Shown one piece after another: positions 39,023 through 47,561 of a stretch of DNA of 64,000 nucleotides; the stretch's first letter is position 1, and each line of letters begins with the position of its first letter. A program made the position numbers and the translations under genes. The DNA is from Streptomyces sp. NBC_00193 (lineage in GTDB: Bacteria; Actinomycetota; Actinomycetes; Streptomycetales; Streptomycetaceae). The DNA lies in the NCBI RefSeq assembly GCF_026342735.1, contig NZ_JAPEMM010000001.1, positions 2,046,001 through 2,110,000 on the forward strand, read 5' to 3'. The notes below the pieces were generated by a model, which saw nothing but the letters and a program-made list of their open reading frames with translations, was not told the DNA's origin and searched no databases.

Positions 39023-39880
39023 ATGTCCCTTACCGCTCACATACCCAGCCACCGGAAGCCCCGCCGCAGCGCCTCGAAGCTCGCGGTCCGCGCCGGAGTT
39101 GCCGGTGGCGTCCTCAGCACCCTGGCCATGGCCGGCACGGCGAGCGCCACCCCCTCCGCCGAGCCCGTCCACGAGACCACCCTCGAAATGCCGGTCCTCA
39201 ACCTGGACCTGAGCGCCGAGGTGTCCTCGTCCGTGGCCAAGGCCGCGGAGAACACCCGCGCCGCCGCCGTCGACGGCGAGCTCAACGCCCTGGAGGAGAC
39301 CGCCCGCACGGGCGCCGCCGCCGAGGCCAAGCAGCTGAAGGCCGACGCGCAGCAGAAGGCCGACGCCGAGGCGAAGGCGAAGGCGGAGGCGGACCGCAAG
39401 GCCGAGTCCGAGCGCGCCAACCGCAGCGCGGCCCGCGCTCCGATCCAGAGCAACTCCGGTTCCTCCTCGAACGGCTCCTCCGCGGGCTCCTCGCAGGGCA
39501 AGGGCACCGTCACGGCCCCCGTGACCGGCTCCGCCGCCGCCATCGTCAGCTTCGCCCGCGCGCAGGTCGGCAAGGCGTACGTCATGGGCGGCACCGGCCC
39601 GTCCTCGTTCGACTGCTCGGGCCTCGTCCAGGCCGCGTACCGCCAGGCCGGCATCAGCCTGCCGCGCATGTCGCAGGCGCAGTCCTCGGCCGGCACCTCG
39701 GTCTCCCTGAACGCCCTCCAGCCGGGCGACATCCTGTACTGGGGCTCCAAGGGCAGCGCGTACCACGTCGCCATCTACGTCGGCGGCGGCAAGTTCGTCG
39801 GCGCGCAGAACCCCAGCACCGGCATCGTCGAGCGCTCCCTGAGCTACGACAAGCCGACGGGCGCCGTCCGCGTCCTCTGA
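39023..39880 (+). CDS. Secreted NlpC/P60 family peptidoglycan hydrolase
   Basis: This 285-residue protein has a signal peptide (about residues 20-43, ending SATPSA). It continues with an Ala/Lys/Glu-rich coiled-coil stretch (AEAKQLKADAQQKADAEAK, residues about 90-135), a Ser/Gly linker, and a C-terminal NlpC/P60 cysteine peptidase domain from about residue 165. The catalytic cysteine is in GPSSFDCSGLVQAAYRQAG and the histidine in SAYHVAIYVGGG. Such enzymes cut the stem peptide of the cell wall during growth or spore formation. The coiled coil may bind the wall or a regulator. The start is ATG 39023. Confidence 0.93.
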   Translation: MSLTAHIPSHRKPRRSASKLAVRAGVAGGVLSTLAMAGTASATPSAEPVHETTLEMPVLNLDLSAEVSSSVAKAAENTRAAAVDGELNALEETARTGAAAEAKQLKADAQQKADAEAKAKAEADRKAESERANRSAARAPIQSNSGSSSNGSSAGSSQGKGTVTAPVTGSAAAIVSFARAQVGKAYVMGGTGPSSFDCSGLVQAAYRQAGISLPRMSQAQSSAGTSVSLNALQPGDILYWGSKGSAYHVAIYVGGGKFVGAQNPSTGIVERSLSYDKPTGAVRVL

Positions 39881-39918
39881 CATCTCCCCGCAGTCCCGGG
39901 CCGCTCCCGGTGACGCAC

Positions 39919-39963
39919 GAAAGGCCGGTACTCCCCCGCTCGGGGGTGGAGTACCGGCCTTTC
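39919..39963. terminator. Strong bidirectional terminator
   Basis: A perfect 16-bp stem: GAAAGGCCGGTACTCC (39919-39934) with GGAGTACCGGCCTTTC (39948-39963), with an inner CCCC/GGGG pairing. It lies 39 bases after the NlpC/P60 stop and faces the minus-strand secreted-protein gene ending at 40059. The A and T ends give short T-runs on both strands. Confidence 0.85.
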
Positions 39964-40058
39964 GGCCGTCCTGGGGCTCCCGGAGGCGCCTGGAGGCTCC
40001 CGGAGGCCCTGAGGGGGCGTGAGGGGCGTGAGGGGCGCCTGAGGGGCGTGCCGTTCCG

Positions 40059-40472
40059 TCAGTCGAGGAACGTCGCCGAGGTGATCTTGTTCTTGAAGTT
40101 GAGGCTGGCGTTGCCCACGTAGCCCGGGGGGAGCGAACCGACCAGACCGGCGAGGTTCGGATCGGTGGCGACCTTCCACGTGTACGTGTCCCGGTTCCGG
40201 TAGGACGCGGTGTCGTCGTTCGTCACGCGGTTCCGGCCGGCGCAGTCCTCCGGCCCGACGAAGAGGTTGTTGTAGAAGTTCCAGTCCGAGGACATCAGGT
40301 CGAAGACACAGCCCCCTTGGTTGGAGTTGTAGTAAAGGCCGAACTCGCTGGTTTCCAGATAGCCGTTCCTCTCCGTGTTGGCGGCGGCCGGCCCTGCTGT
40401 CACCAGGAGAGCGGCGCCGACGGATACCGCGGCAACACAGCCGGCGGCGATTTTGTTAAGAGTCTTGCTCAT
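40059..40472 (-). CDS. Small secreted protein, possibly peptidase-inhibitor I36-like
   Basis: This 137-residue protein has a signal peptide (KIAAGCVAAVSVGAALLVTA, cleaved near AAANTE). The mature domain is beta-rich and aromatic: SEFGLYYNSNQGGCVFDL and DWNFYNNLFVGPEDCAGR. Two cysteines probably form a disulfide. The YYNSNQ-type motif with spaced aromatic residues and NDDTASYRNRD resembles gamma-crystallin-like I36 inhibitors of Streptomyces metalloproteases, but the match is loose. The start is ATG 40472. The gene is divergent from the lipoprotein gene at 40693, and local GC is lower than its neighbours. Confidence 0.75.
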   Translation of the reverse strand: MSKTLNKIAAGCVAAVSVGAALLVTAGPAAANTERNGYLETSEFGLYYNSNQGGCVFDLMSSDWNFYNNLFVGPEDCAGRNRVTNDDTASYRNRDTYTWKVATDPNLAGLVGSLPPGYVGNASLNFKNKITSATFLD

Positions 40473-40692
40473 GGGGCATTTTCTCCATCTTCAGGGAATT
40501 GATTCCGGCCGGGATTAAACCTTCCGGGGCACTGCAGGGCAAGGGTCTTCTCGGCTGTTCAGGCCACAACCACCATGGCGCGTAACGGACTTGTCCGCAT
40601 TCCGGGCGCCCGATTACGCTCTCCCGCGGCCTTCGCCCCCTCCCCCGCACCGATGCGACCTTCCACTCCGCCGACCGCAAGGGAAACACCTC

Positions 40693-41175
40693 GTGCGTGT
40701 ACGCGAAATATCCTCGTCTCTCCTTTTGTGCCTCGCACTGACCGGATGCGGAGGCGGGGAAGTTCCGGGGAAGAACTCCGGAGCGGGAAAGCCCGGAGCC
40801 ACCGCCGCACCCTCGCTCGCGGCGGCGGACGTCCCGTTCTACACGTGCATGCAGCAGCACGGAATGACCGTCTCCTACGGGGAGAACGGGGCTCCGCACA
40901 TAGTGGAGAAGGAGAGTCCGCAGTACCCCGAGGCCCAGAAGGCCTGCCTGTCGCTGCTCCCCTCGCCCTCCCCCGTGCAGGCGAGCCCTCAGGAACTCGC
41001 CGCCGCGCGCAAGTCCTCCGCGTGCATGAGGGAACGGGGCATCTCCTGGTACCCGGACCCGAATCCGGTCACCGGGGAGGTGCAGCAGCAGGACGGCGGC
41101 ACCTCCGAGCAGTGGCAGTCGCTCAAGAAGGACCACCTCGACGCCTACCGGACCTGCCTGCCCCGCCCCTCCTGA
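40693..41175 (+). CDS. Lipoprotein of unknown function (CM-x-G motif)
   Basis: This 160-residue predicted lipoprotein starts at GTG 40693 (MRVREISSS), with AAGGGAAA upstream. The lipobox is LALTGCGGG, lipidated at Cys18. The mature part has two Cys-Met motifs (YTCMQQHGMTVSY and SACMRERGISWYPDP) and a final DAYRTCLP. A longer frame starting at 40591 would bury the lipobox and is rejected. It converges on a second lipoprotein gene at 41192 that has the same kind of motif, 16 bases away. Confidence 0.82.
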   Translation: MRVREISSSLLLCLALTGCGGGEVPGKNSGAGKPGATAAPSLAAADVPFYTCMQQHGMTVSYGENGAPHIVEKESPQYPEAQKACLSLLPSPSPVQASPQELAAARKSSACMRERGISWYPDPNPVTGEVQQQDGGTSEQWQSLKKDHLDAYRTCLPRPS

Positions 41176-41191
41176 ACGGCCCGCGCCGGGC

Positions 41192-42196
41192 TCAGAGGAG
41201 CCCGGCCGCCAGCTTGTAGCGGGCCTCGCGCTGCTTCTTGTACAGCGCGAGGGTCTCGGCCTGCTCCTCCACCAGCCGCTTCTGGTAGGCGGCTTCCACC
41301 GCCGCCCAGATGCCCACGAGGTTCACCTCGCGCTTGCAGGCGACATCGGCCTTGGCCGCGGTGACGGCCTTGGGGCCGCCCGGATCGGCCTCCAGGCCGA
41401 GCTTCTGGACCACCTCGTAGGGATCCTTCAGGCCGGTGTACCCCGACTTCTCCATGCACGCCGACCAGCTCTTCAGCACCTCGGCCACCCGCGAATCGCC
41501 CTTGGAGCGTTCGTGTGCCTCCGATGCCAGCCCGAACGGGAACAGCAGGTCCACGCTGTCCTTCGTCGGCGCGTACAGCTTGCGGTAGGCCTCCCGCACG
41601 CATCCGCCGGCCGGCACCTTCTGCCCGCCGACGTCGATGCCGCTGTCCACCTGCGCGGCCTCCTCCTCGGTCGGCGCGTCCGGGGGCTGCGCGGCGCCCT
41701 GTTGCCCGCCCGGCCGTTCACCGTGCATGACCAGGGCGGCGCTCTCGCTCAGCGGGGCGGCCGGGGGCCTGACCGGCGGCCCCTTGCCCGCGTTCACGTC
41801 GTAGCCGTGGGCCGCCGCGAACTCCGGATCGGCCGCCCCGAAGAGCACCCGGTGCCGCCCCTCGCGCCCCTGGGCGCCGGCCGGACCGGTCGGCCTGACC
41901 TCCTCGTACGGGAACCCGTACCGGGCCATGCACCGGGAGAGCAGCCGCTGCTGCACCTGCCCCATGCGGACCGTCTCGGCGTCGGTGTCCGTGTACGCGT
42001 CCAGCGGCAGGGAGAGCGAAGCGGTGGCCGGGGCGACGGCGACCTCGCCGAGTTCCGGCTCCCCGTGCGCGGCGCCACCGCCCTCCGGATCCGAACAGCC
42101 GACCAGGACGAGCGCCAGCAGGACGGCGGCCGGGAGGGCGGGGCCCCGCACCGGGCGGCGGAGCGGACGGGGGCGTATGCCGGAAGACCTGTTCAC
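41192..42196 (-). CDS. Larger lipoprotein of unknown function (CM-x-G motif)
   Basis: This 334-residue predicted lipoprotein has lipobox LVLVGCSDP with the cysteine near residue 34, starting at GTG 42196. It has two Cys-Met motifs (LSRCMARYGFPYEEV and WSACMEKSGYTGLKDPY) and cysteines in GGCVREAYRKLY and DVACKREVNLVG. The C-terminal half is helical and charged (EAAYQKRLVEEQAETLALYKKQ). The same CM-x(3)-G signature is in the smaller convergent lipoprotein. In Streptomyces such lipoproteins often accompany peptide-export ABC transporters, but none is present here. Confidence 0.82.
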   Translation of the reverse strand: MNRSSGIRPRPLRRPVRGPALPAAVLLALVLVGCSDPEGGGAAHGEPELGEVAVAPATASLSLPLDAYTDTDAETVRMGQVQQRLLSRCMARYGFPYEEVRPTGPAGAQGREGRHRVLFGAADPEFAAAHGYDVNAGKGPPVRPPAAPLSESAALVMHGERPGGQQGAAQPPDAPTEEEAAQVDSGIDVGGQKVPAGGCVREAYRKLYAPTKDSVDLLFPFGLASEAHERSKGDSRVAEVLKSWSACMEKSGYTGLKDPYEVVQKLGLEADPGGPKAVTAAKADVACKREVNLVGIWAAVEAAYQKRLVEEQAETLALYKKQREARYKLAAGLL

Positions 42197-42386
42197 TCTC
42201 GGAAATTGAACAGCCCGGCCACTACCGGGGACAAGGCCTTCTCACCTGCTGGTCAGCCAAACTTCTTGCCTCGAAACCGACTTGCCGCTCCGTCCCGCCT
42301 GGCGGGCACCCCGTGCCCGACCGGCGCAGCCCTGCGAAGATGGTCCCGGGCGAGCGCGCCCGAGTCGCCCCAGGAAGTGGTGATCC

Positions 42387-42686
42387 GTGACGACCAGCCC
42401 GTCCGACGAAGCCCCGGATGCGGGTGCCGGTGCCGTCCCGGCCGCCGCCGGGCTCGGCCTCCTGTCCCTCGGCGGCTGGCTGCTGACCACCACCCGCCCC
42501 TGGCAGAAGCCCGGCTCCCCGCTCACGCTCACCCTGGACTGGACGGCCTCGGGAACCCTGATGGTCTGCGGCCTGGTCCTGCTGACCCGCTGCATCCGCC
42601 TGGTCCACAGCACGCCCGAGCCCCCGCAGGGGGCCCTGCACGAGCCATCGGACGAGAAATTTCCTACCGACGGTGTTACGTTTTAG
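42387..42686 (+). CDS. Small two-helix membrane protein, unknown
   Basis: This 99-residue protein has two hydrophobic segments (AGLGLLSLGGWLLTTT and TASGTLMVCGLVLLTRCI) and a proline-rich soluble tail. The start is GTG 42387, with CAGGAAG upstream. Its end comes two bases before the toxin-antitoxin pair's first codon, so its tail DNA carries that pair's promoter. No family was recognised. Confidence 0.65.
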   Translation: MTTSPSDEAPDAGAGAVPAAAGLGLLSLGGWLLTTTRPWQKPGSPLTLTLDWTASGTLMVCGLVLLTRCIRLVHSTPEPPQGALHEPSDEKFPTDGVTF

Positions 42687-42688
42687 GT

Positions 42689-42931
42689 ATGAGCAGTCAC
42701 GTGGCACCCCAGGCCGTCGAGCGGGCCGGCAAGAGATCCGTGTCGCTCGCCCAGTCGTTGATCAAGGAAGTCGAGGAACGCGCCGGCAAGAGCGGGTTCT
42801 CCTCCGTTGTGGCCGAGGCTCTGGAGGAATGGCTCGCCGCGCAGAAGCTCCGCGAGGTCGTGACCGCCGACCGTAAGGCGTTCGGCCCCGTCTCCGCCGA
42901 AGCGCGGCGACAGGCGGAGCAGGAGTGGTAA
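42689..42931 (+). CDS. Ribbon-helix-helix (CopG-like) antitoxin of a PIN system
   Basis: This 80-residue protein starts at ATG 42689 (MSSHVAPQAVERAGK). The DNA-binding strand and helices are KRSVSLAQSLIKEVEERAGK and FSSVVAEALEEWLAAQKL; the C-terminal tail DRKAFGPVSAEARRQAEQEW probably occupies the toxin active site. The upstream TTACGTTTTAGGT is AT-rich and close to the start, consistent with a very short leader. It overlaps the toxin gene by seven bases. Confidence 0.8.
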   Translation: MSSHVAPQAVERAGKRSVSLAQSLIKEVEERAGKSGFSSVVAEALEEWLAAQKLREVVTADRKAFGPVSAEARRQAEQEW

Positions 42932-43374
42932 GCAAGCGCCTCAAGATCAAGGCGAAGAGCGAGGGGACGCTCGTCCTGGACGCCCAGGGGCTTTCGCTGC
43001 ACGTCGACGGCGACGAGGGGATGCGTGCGCGCATCGAGGTCGCTCAGCAGAGCGGCCGGCGCGTGGCGCTCTCCGCACTGACGCCCTTGGAGGTGCGCCG
43101 GACGGGAGAAGCCGCCAAGCGACTCCAGTTCCTGCTGTCCCGGTTCGACGTGAAGCCGGTCAGCGACGCGGTGACAGACGCCGCGGCAAAACTGCTGGAC
43201 GCCTCGGGCCTTGACGGACACGAATGCCTCGTGGACGCACTCGTGGTCGCCACGGCTGCACTGTGCACGCCCCCGGTACTCCTCGTCACTTCTGACAAGT
43301 CGCACATCCCAGCGCTGTGCAAGGCCGCCGAGGAGCTTCCCGGCTCGCCGAAGGTGAAGATCGTCAGCGTCTGA
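42925..43374 (+). CDS. PIN-domain toxin (predicted ribonuclease)
   Basis: This 149-residue PIN-fold nuclease has the expected acidic residues: Asp in LVLDAQGLSLHV (about residue 19), Glu in LSALTPLEVRR (about 56), Asp in DALVVATAAL (about 115) and Asp in LVTSDKSHIPAL (about 131). PIN toxins cut tRNA or other RNA when free of their antitoxin. The start is GTG 42925, inside the end of the antitoxin gene. It belongs to the VapC-like group by layout, although its antitoxin is CopG-like. Confidence 0.85.
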   Translation: MVSKRLKIKAKSEGTLVLDAQGLSLHVDGDEGMRARIEVAQQSGRRVALSALTPLEVRRTGEAAKRLQFLLSRFDVKPVSDAVTDAAAKLLDASGLDGHECLVDALVVATAALCTPPVLLVTSDKSHIPALCKAAEELPGSPKVKIVSV

Positions 43375-43440
43375 AGGCCGAACGTCGAACGCCGCGAGCC
43401 TGACCGCTCAAGTCCTACCGAGCGGCCAGGCCTTGCATGA

Positions 43441-44724
43441 TCAGGCTTTTGGAGCCACCTTCGAAAGGCCGTTGATGACGCGGTCCATCGCGTCGCCGCC
43501 CGTCGGGTCGGTCAGGTTGGCCAGCATCTTCAGGGTGAACTTCATCAGCACCGGGTGGCTCAGCCCGCGCTGGGCGGCGACCTTCATGATCTTCGGGTTG
43601 CCGATGAGCTTCACGAAGGCGCGGCCCAGGGTGTAGTAGCCGCCGTAGGTCTCCTTGAGGACCTTCGGGTAGCTGTGCAGGGTCAGTTCGCGCAGGGCCG
43701 GAGTGGCGCGGGAGTGGGCCTGGACGATGACGTCGGCGGCGATCTGCCCCGACTCCATCGCGTAGGCGATGCCCTCGCCGTTGAACGGGTTGACGAGCCC
43801 GCCCGCGTCACCGACGAGCAGCAGCCCCTTGGTGTAGTGCGGCTGCCGGTTGAAGGCCATCGGCAGGGCCGCGCCGCGGATGGGCTGCGTCATGTTCTCG
43901 GGGGTGTAGCCCCAGTCCTCCGGCATCGAGGCGCACCAGGCCTTGAGGACCTCGCGCCAGTCCAGCTCCTTGAAGGCGGAGGAGGAGTTGAGGATGCCGA
44001 GGCCGACGTTGGAGGTGCCGTCGCCCATGCCGAAGATCCAGCCGTAGCCGGGCAGCAGCCGGTCCTCGGCCCCGCGCCGGTCCCAGAGCTCCAGCCAGGA
44101 CTCCAGGTAGTCGTCGTCGTGGCGCGGGGAGGTGAAGTACGTCCGCACGGCCACGCCCATCGGGCGGTCCTCGCGGCGGTGCAGGCCCATCGCCAGGGAG
44201 AGCCGGGAGGAGTTGCCGTCGGCGGCGACGACGAGGGGGGCGTGGAAGGTGACCTGCGTCTTCTCCTCGCCGAGCTTCGCCGTCACTCCGGTGATGTGGC
44301 CGGTACGGGGATCGCGTACGGGCTCGCCCACGTTGCAGCGCTCGTACAGCCGGGCGCCGGCCTTCTGCGCCTGGCGGGCCAGGGTCTCGTCGAAGTCGTC
44401 GCGCTTGCGGACGAGTCCGTAGTCGGGGAAGGAGGCCAGCTCGGGCCAGTCCAGCTGGAGCCGCTGGCCGCCGCCGATGATCCGCAGGCCCTTGTTGCGC
44501 AGCCAGCCGGCCTCTTCGGAGATGTCGATGCCCATCGAAACGAGCTGCTTGGTGGCGCGCGGGGTCAGGCCGTCGCCGCAGACCTTCTCGCGCGGGAACG
44601 CGGTCTTCTCCAGGAGCAGGACGTCAAGTCCGGCCTTGGCCAGGTAATAAGCAGTGGTCGATCCGGCGGGCCCGGCCCCGACGACGATGACGTCAGCGGA
44701 GTGCTCGGAGAGGGGCTCGGTCAC
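43441..44724 (-). CDS. Geranylgeranyl-reductase family flavoprotein, probable menaquinone side-chain reductase
   Basis: This 427-residue FAD-dependent oxidoreductase has the dinucleotide-binding motif VIVVGAGPAGSTTAYYL near residue 12, PREKVCGDGLTPRAT, VVAADGNSSRLS and the second FAD motif LLVGDAGGLVNPFNGEGI. The family reduces double bonds in prenyl chains; the mycobacterial MenJ saturates menaquinone. Streptomyces make partially hydrogenated menaquinones, so this is the likely role, supported by nearby ubiE, mqnC and mqnA. I start at GTG 44724 with GGGAG seven bases upstream, not at GTG 44766. Confidence 0.88.
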   Translation of the reverse strand: MTEPLSEHSADVIVVGAGPAGSTTAYYLAKAGLDVLLLEKTAFPREKVCGDGLTPRATKQLVSMGIDISEEAGWLRNKGLRIIGGGQRLQLDWPELASFPDYGLVRKRDDFDETLARQAQKAGARLYERCNVGEPVRDPRTGHITGVTAKLGEEKTQVTFHAPLVVAADGNSSRLSLAMGLHRREDRPMGVAVRTYFTSPRHDDDYLESWLELWDRRGAEDRLLPGYGWIFGMGDGTSNVGLGILNSSSAFKELDWREVLKAWCASMPEDWGYTPENMTQPIRGAALPMAFNRQPHYTKGLLLVGDAGGLVNPFNGEGIAYAMESGQIAADVIVQAHSRATPALRELTLHSYPKVLKETYGGYYTLGRAFVKLIGNPKIMKVAAQRGLSHPVLMKFTLKMLANLTDPTGGDAMDRVINGLSKVAPKA

Positions 44725-44819
44725 GGCGGGTCTCCCGAAGGCTCGATAAAGGGTGCCCAACGGCACAAGACATGTGCAGTCTATGCAGCGAGAGAGATCG
44801 CGATCCGAAGGGCTGCCCT

Positions 44820-45350
44820 GTGACCACCTCGCCGACCCGGCCGCTCCCTGTCGTCCAGCTCCGTGTGCCCACGGACGAGGACGCGCACGCCTGGCACCGG
44901 GTCTTCCGCGACCCCGATGTCATGGAGTTCCTCGGGGGGCCCGCCGAGCTCTCCTTCTACGAGGAAATCACCGCCCGGCAGCGGATGCACGACGCCCGGC
45001 TCGGCTTCTGCCTGTGGACGCTGCTCGACGCGGACGGTGAGGTCCTCGGCTTCACCGGGGCCCAGCCGTGGCCGGAGTCGAAGGGGTGGGGGCCGGTCGG
45101 GGAGATCGAGATCGGCTGGCGGCTCGGTCGCTCCGCGTGGGGGCGGGGGTACGCGTACGCGGCTGCGCTGGCGACGCTGGAGCGGGTGCGGGGGGCCGGG
45201 GTTCCGGATGTGGTGGCGATGATCGACGATGCGAATGTCCGCTCGATCGCGGTGGCGGAGCGGCTGGGCATGACCCTGGCGGACCGCTTCCCGATCCCCG
45301 GCGGCCCCCGCGTGGCCCGCCGCTACGCCCTCACCCTCCAGCCCGCCTGA
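44820..45350 (+). CDS. GNAT family N-acetyltransferase (RimJ/RimL-like)
   Basis: This 176-residue acetyltransferase has the acetyl-CoA binding segment GWRLGRSAWGRGYAYAAALA at about residues 97-116 and the typical end DDANVRSIAVAERLGMTL. It transfers an acetyl group from acetyl-CoA to an amine on a protein or small molecule; the substrate is unknown. The start is GTG 44820 with GAAGGG seven bases upstream. It is divergent from the flavoprotein gene. Confidence 0.9.
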   Translation: MTTSPTRPLPVVQLRVPTDEDAHAWHRVFRDPDVMEFLGGPAELSFYEEITARQRMHDARLGFCLWTLLDADGEVLGFTGAQPWPESKGWGPVGEIEIGWRLGRSAWGRGYAYAAALATLERVRGAGVPDVVAMIDDANVRSIAVAERLGMTLADRFPIPGGPRVARRYALTLQPA

Positions 45351-45402
45351 CCCCCGCTGCGCGGGGCCGTCGCCCGCAGCCCGGCTGCGGGTGTCCCGCT
45401 GC

Positions 45403-45614
45403 GCGGGGCGGAGTTCCCCTCCCCGCCCTTCGCCCGTTCCCCGGGCTGCGCCCGGACCCCCCGGGGCTCCGCCCCGGACCCCGCGCCTCAAACGCCGGCG
45501 AGGCTGGATATGGCCGACACCGGCGAAAATCCAGCCCCTCCGGCGTTTGAGGAGCGGGGTCCGGGGCGGAGCTCCGGGGAACGGGCGAAGGGCGGGTAGG
45601 GGACCTCGCCCCGC
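45403..45614. repeat. Large near-perfect inverted repeat (CTCAAACGCCGG repeat family)
   Basis: Two arms of roughly 90-105 bases (about 45403-45509 and 45528-45614) face each other around an 18-base spacer. The inner 24 bases of each arm pair with two mismatches (CCTCAAACGCCGGCGAGG against CCCCTCCGGCGTTTGAGG). Further out, the CTCCGCCCCGGACCCCGCG segment pairs with one mismatch. The left arm has one extra looped-out CGCCCGGACCCC block. It fills most of the gap between convergent GNAT and glutaminase genes, so it may act as a bidirectional terminator. No gene is seen in 45351-45766. Confidence 0.8.
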
Positions 45615-45766
45615 AGGGCAAACCCAGCCGCACCCGCCCACCGGGCTCGCGCCGGAACGGCCGTGGCGGCAGCCCCGACCGGGCCACCGACGGACGGAGT
45701 CCGGCGCAGCGGCGGGAAGCCGGTAAGGCCCGCCAGGGCCGCACCGCGCGAGCGGCGCGTCAAGAG

Positions 45767-46678
45767 CTAGAACACGCTCAGGCCCGTCAGGGTCGTGAAG
45801 CGGTCCAGGGCGGCCACCGCGGCCACGGAGTTGCCCTGGGCGTCCAGGCCGGGGCTCCACGCGGCCAGCGTGCACGCGCCGGGCACGACCGCGACGATGC
45901 CCCCGCCGACACCGCTCTTGCCGGGCAGCCCCACCCGGTAGGCGAACTCCCCCGCCGCGTCGTACGTCCCACAGGTCAGCATCACCGCGTTGACCTGCTT
46001 CGCCTCGCTGCGGGTGAGGAGCCGCGAGCCGTCGGCGCGCAGACCGTGGCGGGCCAGGAAGCGCCCCGCCCGGGCCAGGTCGGCGCAGGTCATCTCGATG
46101 GAGCACTGCCAGAAGTAGTGCTCCAGCAGCGTCGGCACCGGGTTGTCGATGTTCCCGTAGGCGGCCATGAAGTGGGCCAGGGCCGCGTTGCGGTCGCCGT
46201 GTTCCTGTTCGGAGGCGGCGACCTCCGCGTCGAAGGCGACGTCCGGGTTCTGGCTCTCCTCCCGGAGGAACCGCAGCAGTTCGCTGCTCGCGTCGCCCGT
46301 CAGCGTCTGGAGCCGGTCGGTGACGACGAGCGCGCCCGCGTTGATGAAGGGGTTGCGCGGGATGCCGTTCTCGTACTCCAGCTGCACGAGGGAGTTGAAC
46401 GGGTTGCCGGAGGGTTCCCGGCCGACCCGCTCCCACAGGCTGTCGCCGCCCTCGGCGAGCGCGAGGGCCAGCGCGAAGACCTTGGTGATGGACTGCGTGG
46501 AGAACGGCGTCCGCCAGTCCCCCACCCCGAACACGTTGCCGTCGAGGTCGGCGATGGCCATCCCGAACTGCCGGGGGTCCACGGACGCCAGCGCCGGGAT
46601 GTACTCGGCGGGCGTCCCGCTGCCCACCAGCGGGGCGATGTCCTTCGCGACCTGTTCCAGCAGCGCCTGGTAGTCCAC
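45767..46678 (-). CDS. glsA: Glutaminase A
   Basis: This 303-residue serine-dependent glutaminase of the beta-lactamase fold converts glutamine to glutamate and ammonia. The catalytic Ser-x-x-Lys is in FSTQSITKVFALA near residue 64, and the NPFNSLVQLEYENGIPRNPFINAGA block and GNIDNPVPTLLEHYF are present. CGTYDAAGEFAYRVGLPGKSGVGGGI marks the C-terminal active-site side. Length is normal. The start is GTG 46678. It follows ubiE on the same strand after a six-base gap, so cotranscription is likely. Confidence 0.95.
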   Translation of the reverse strand: MDYQALLEQVAKDIAPLVGSGTPAEYIPALASVDPRQFGMAIADLDGNVFGVGDWRTPFSTQSITKVFALALALAEGGDSLWERVGREPSGNPFNSLVQLEYENGIPRNPFINAGALVVTDRLQTLTGDASSELLRFLREESQNPDVAFDAEVAASEQEHGDRNAALAHFMAAYGNIDNPVPTLLEHYFWQCSIEMTCADLARAGRFLARHGLRADGSRLLTRSEAKQVNAVMLTCGTYDAAGEFAYRVGLPGKSGVGGGIVAVVPGACTLAAWSPGLDAQGNSVAAVAALDRFTTLTGLSVF

Positions 46679-46684
46679 GGGGAA

Positions 46685-47377
46685 CTACCCCTTCGTGCCG
46701 CGGTGCAGGGCCACGATGCCGCCGCTCAGGTTGCGCCAGGCCACCTTGGACCAGCCGGCCTTCTGCAGCAGCGCGGCCAGCGCCGGCTGGTCGGGCCAGG
46801 CGCGGATGGAGTCGGCGAGGTAGACGTACGCGTCGGGGTTGGAGGAGACCGCACGGGCCACCGGCGGCATCGCGCGCATCAGGTACTCGGTGTACACGGT
46901 CCGGAAGGGGGCCCAGGTGGGCTGCGAGAACTCGCAGATCACGATCCGGCCGCCGGGCTTCGTGACCCGGTACAGCTCGCGCAGCGCGGAGTCGGTGTCC
47001 TGGACGTTGCGCAGGCCGAAGGAGATGGTGACGGTGTCGAAGGCGTCGTCCTTGAAGGGGAGCTTCGTCGCGTCGCCGGCCGTCAGTGGGAGCCAGGGAT
47101 TGCGCTTCTTGCCCTCGCGGAGCATGCCGAGGGAGAAGTCGCAGGGCACGACGTACGCACCGGCCTCGGCGAAGGGCAGCGAGGAGGTGGCCGTGCCGGC
47201 GGCCAGGTCGAGGACGAGCTGCCCGGGGCGCGCGCCGACCGCCTTGGCGACCTCCTTGCGCCAGACGCGGTCCTGCCCGAGGGAGAGCACGTCGTTGGTG
47301 AGGTCGTAGTTCGCCGCCACGCCGTCGAACATGGAGGCGACTTCGTGCGGCTGCTTGTCCAGGGAAGCGGATGTCAC
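46685..47377 (-). CDS. ubiE: Demethylmenaquinone methyltransferase
   Basis: This 230-residue SAM-dependent methyltransferase (MenG/UbiE) performs the last methylation of menaquinone. The N-terminal signature is [19 protein letters not shown] and the SAM motif [15 protein letters not shown], followed by [25 protein letters not shown] and the end motif [14 protein letters not shown]. The start is GTG 47377 with GAGGGG eight bases upstream; a longer frame upstream lacks homology. It probably heads a two-gene unit with glsA. Confidence 0.95.
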   Translation of the reverse strand: MTSASLDKQPHEVASMFDGVAANYDLTNDVLSLGQDRVWRKEVAKAVGARPGQLVLDLAAGTATSSLPFAEAGAYVVPCDFSLGMLREGKKRNPWLPLTAGDATKLPFKDDAFDTVTISFGLRNVQDTDSALRELYRVTKPGGRIVICEFSQPTWAPFRTVYTEYLMRAMPPVARAVSSNPDAYVYLADSIRAWPDQPALAALLQKAGWSKVAWRNLSGGIVALHRGTKG

Positions 47378-47561
47378 TGGCGTGGGCCCCTCGGGTGCGG
47401 TGCGAATGGTTCGGCGAACGGTTCGGCAGGGTCCTGCGGACCGCCCCGCCATTCTCGCAGGCCCCCGCCCCCCGCACCCGGCCGCCCGTATTGGCCCATT
47501 AGAGGAGCTCGCGTGGCTTATTGTTCGATAGCCCTATAAGAGCGAGATAGGTGGATGCGTC

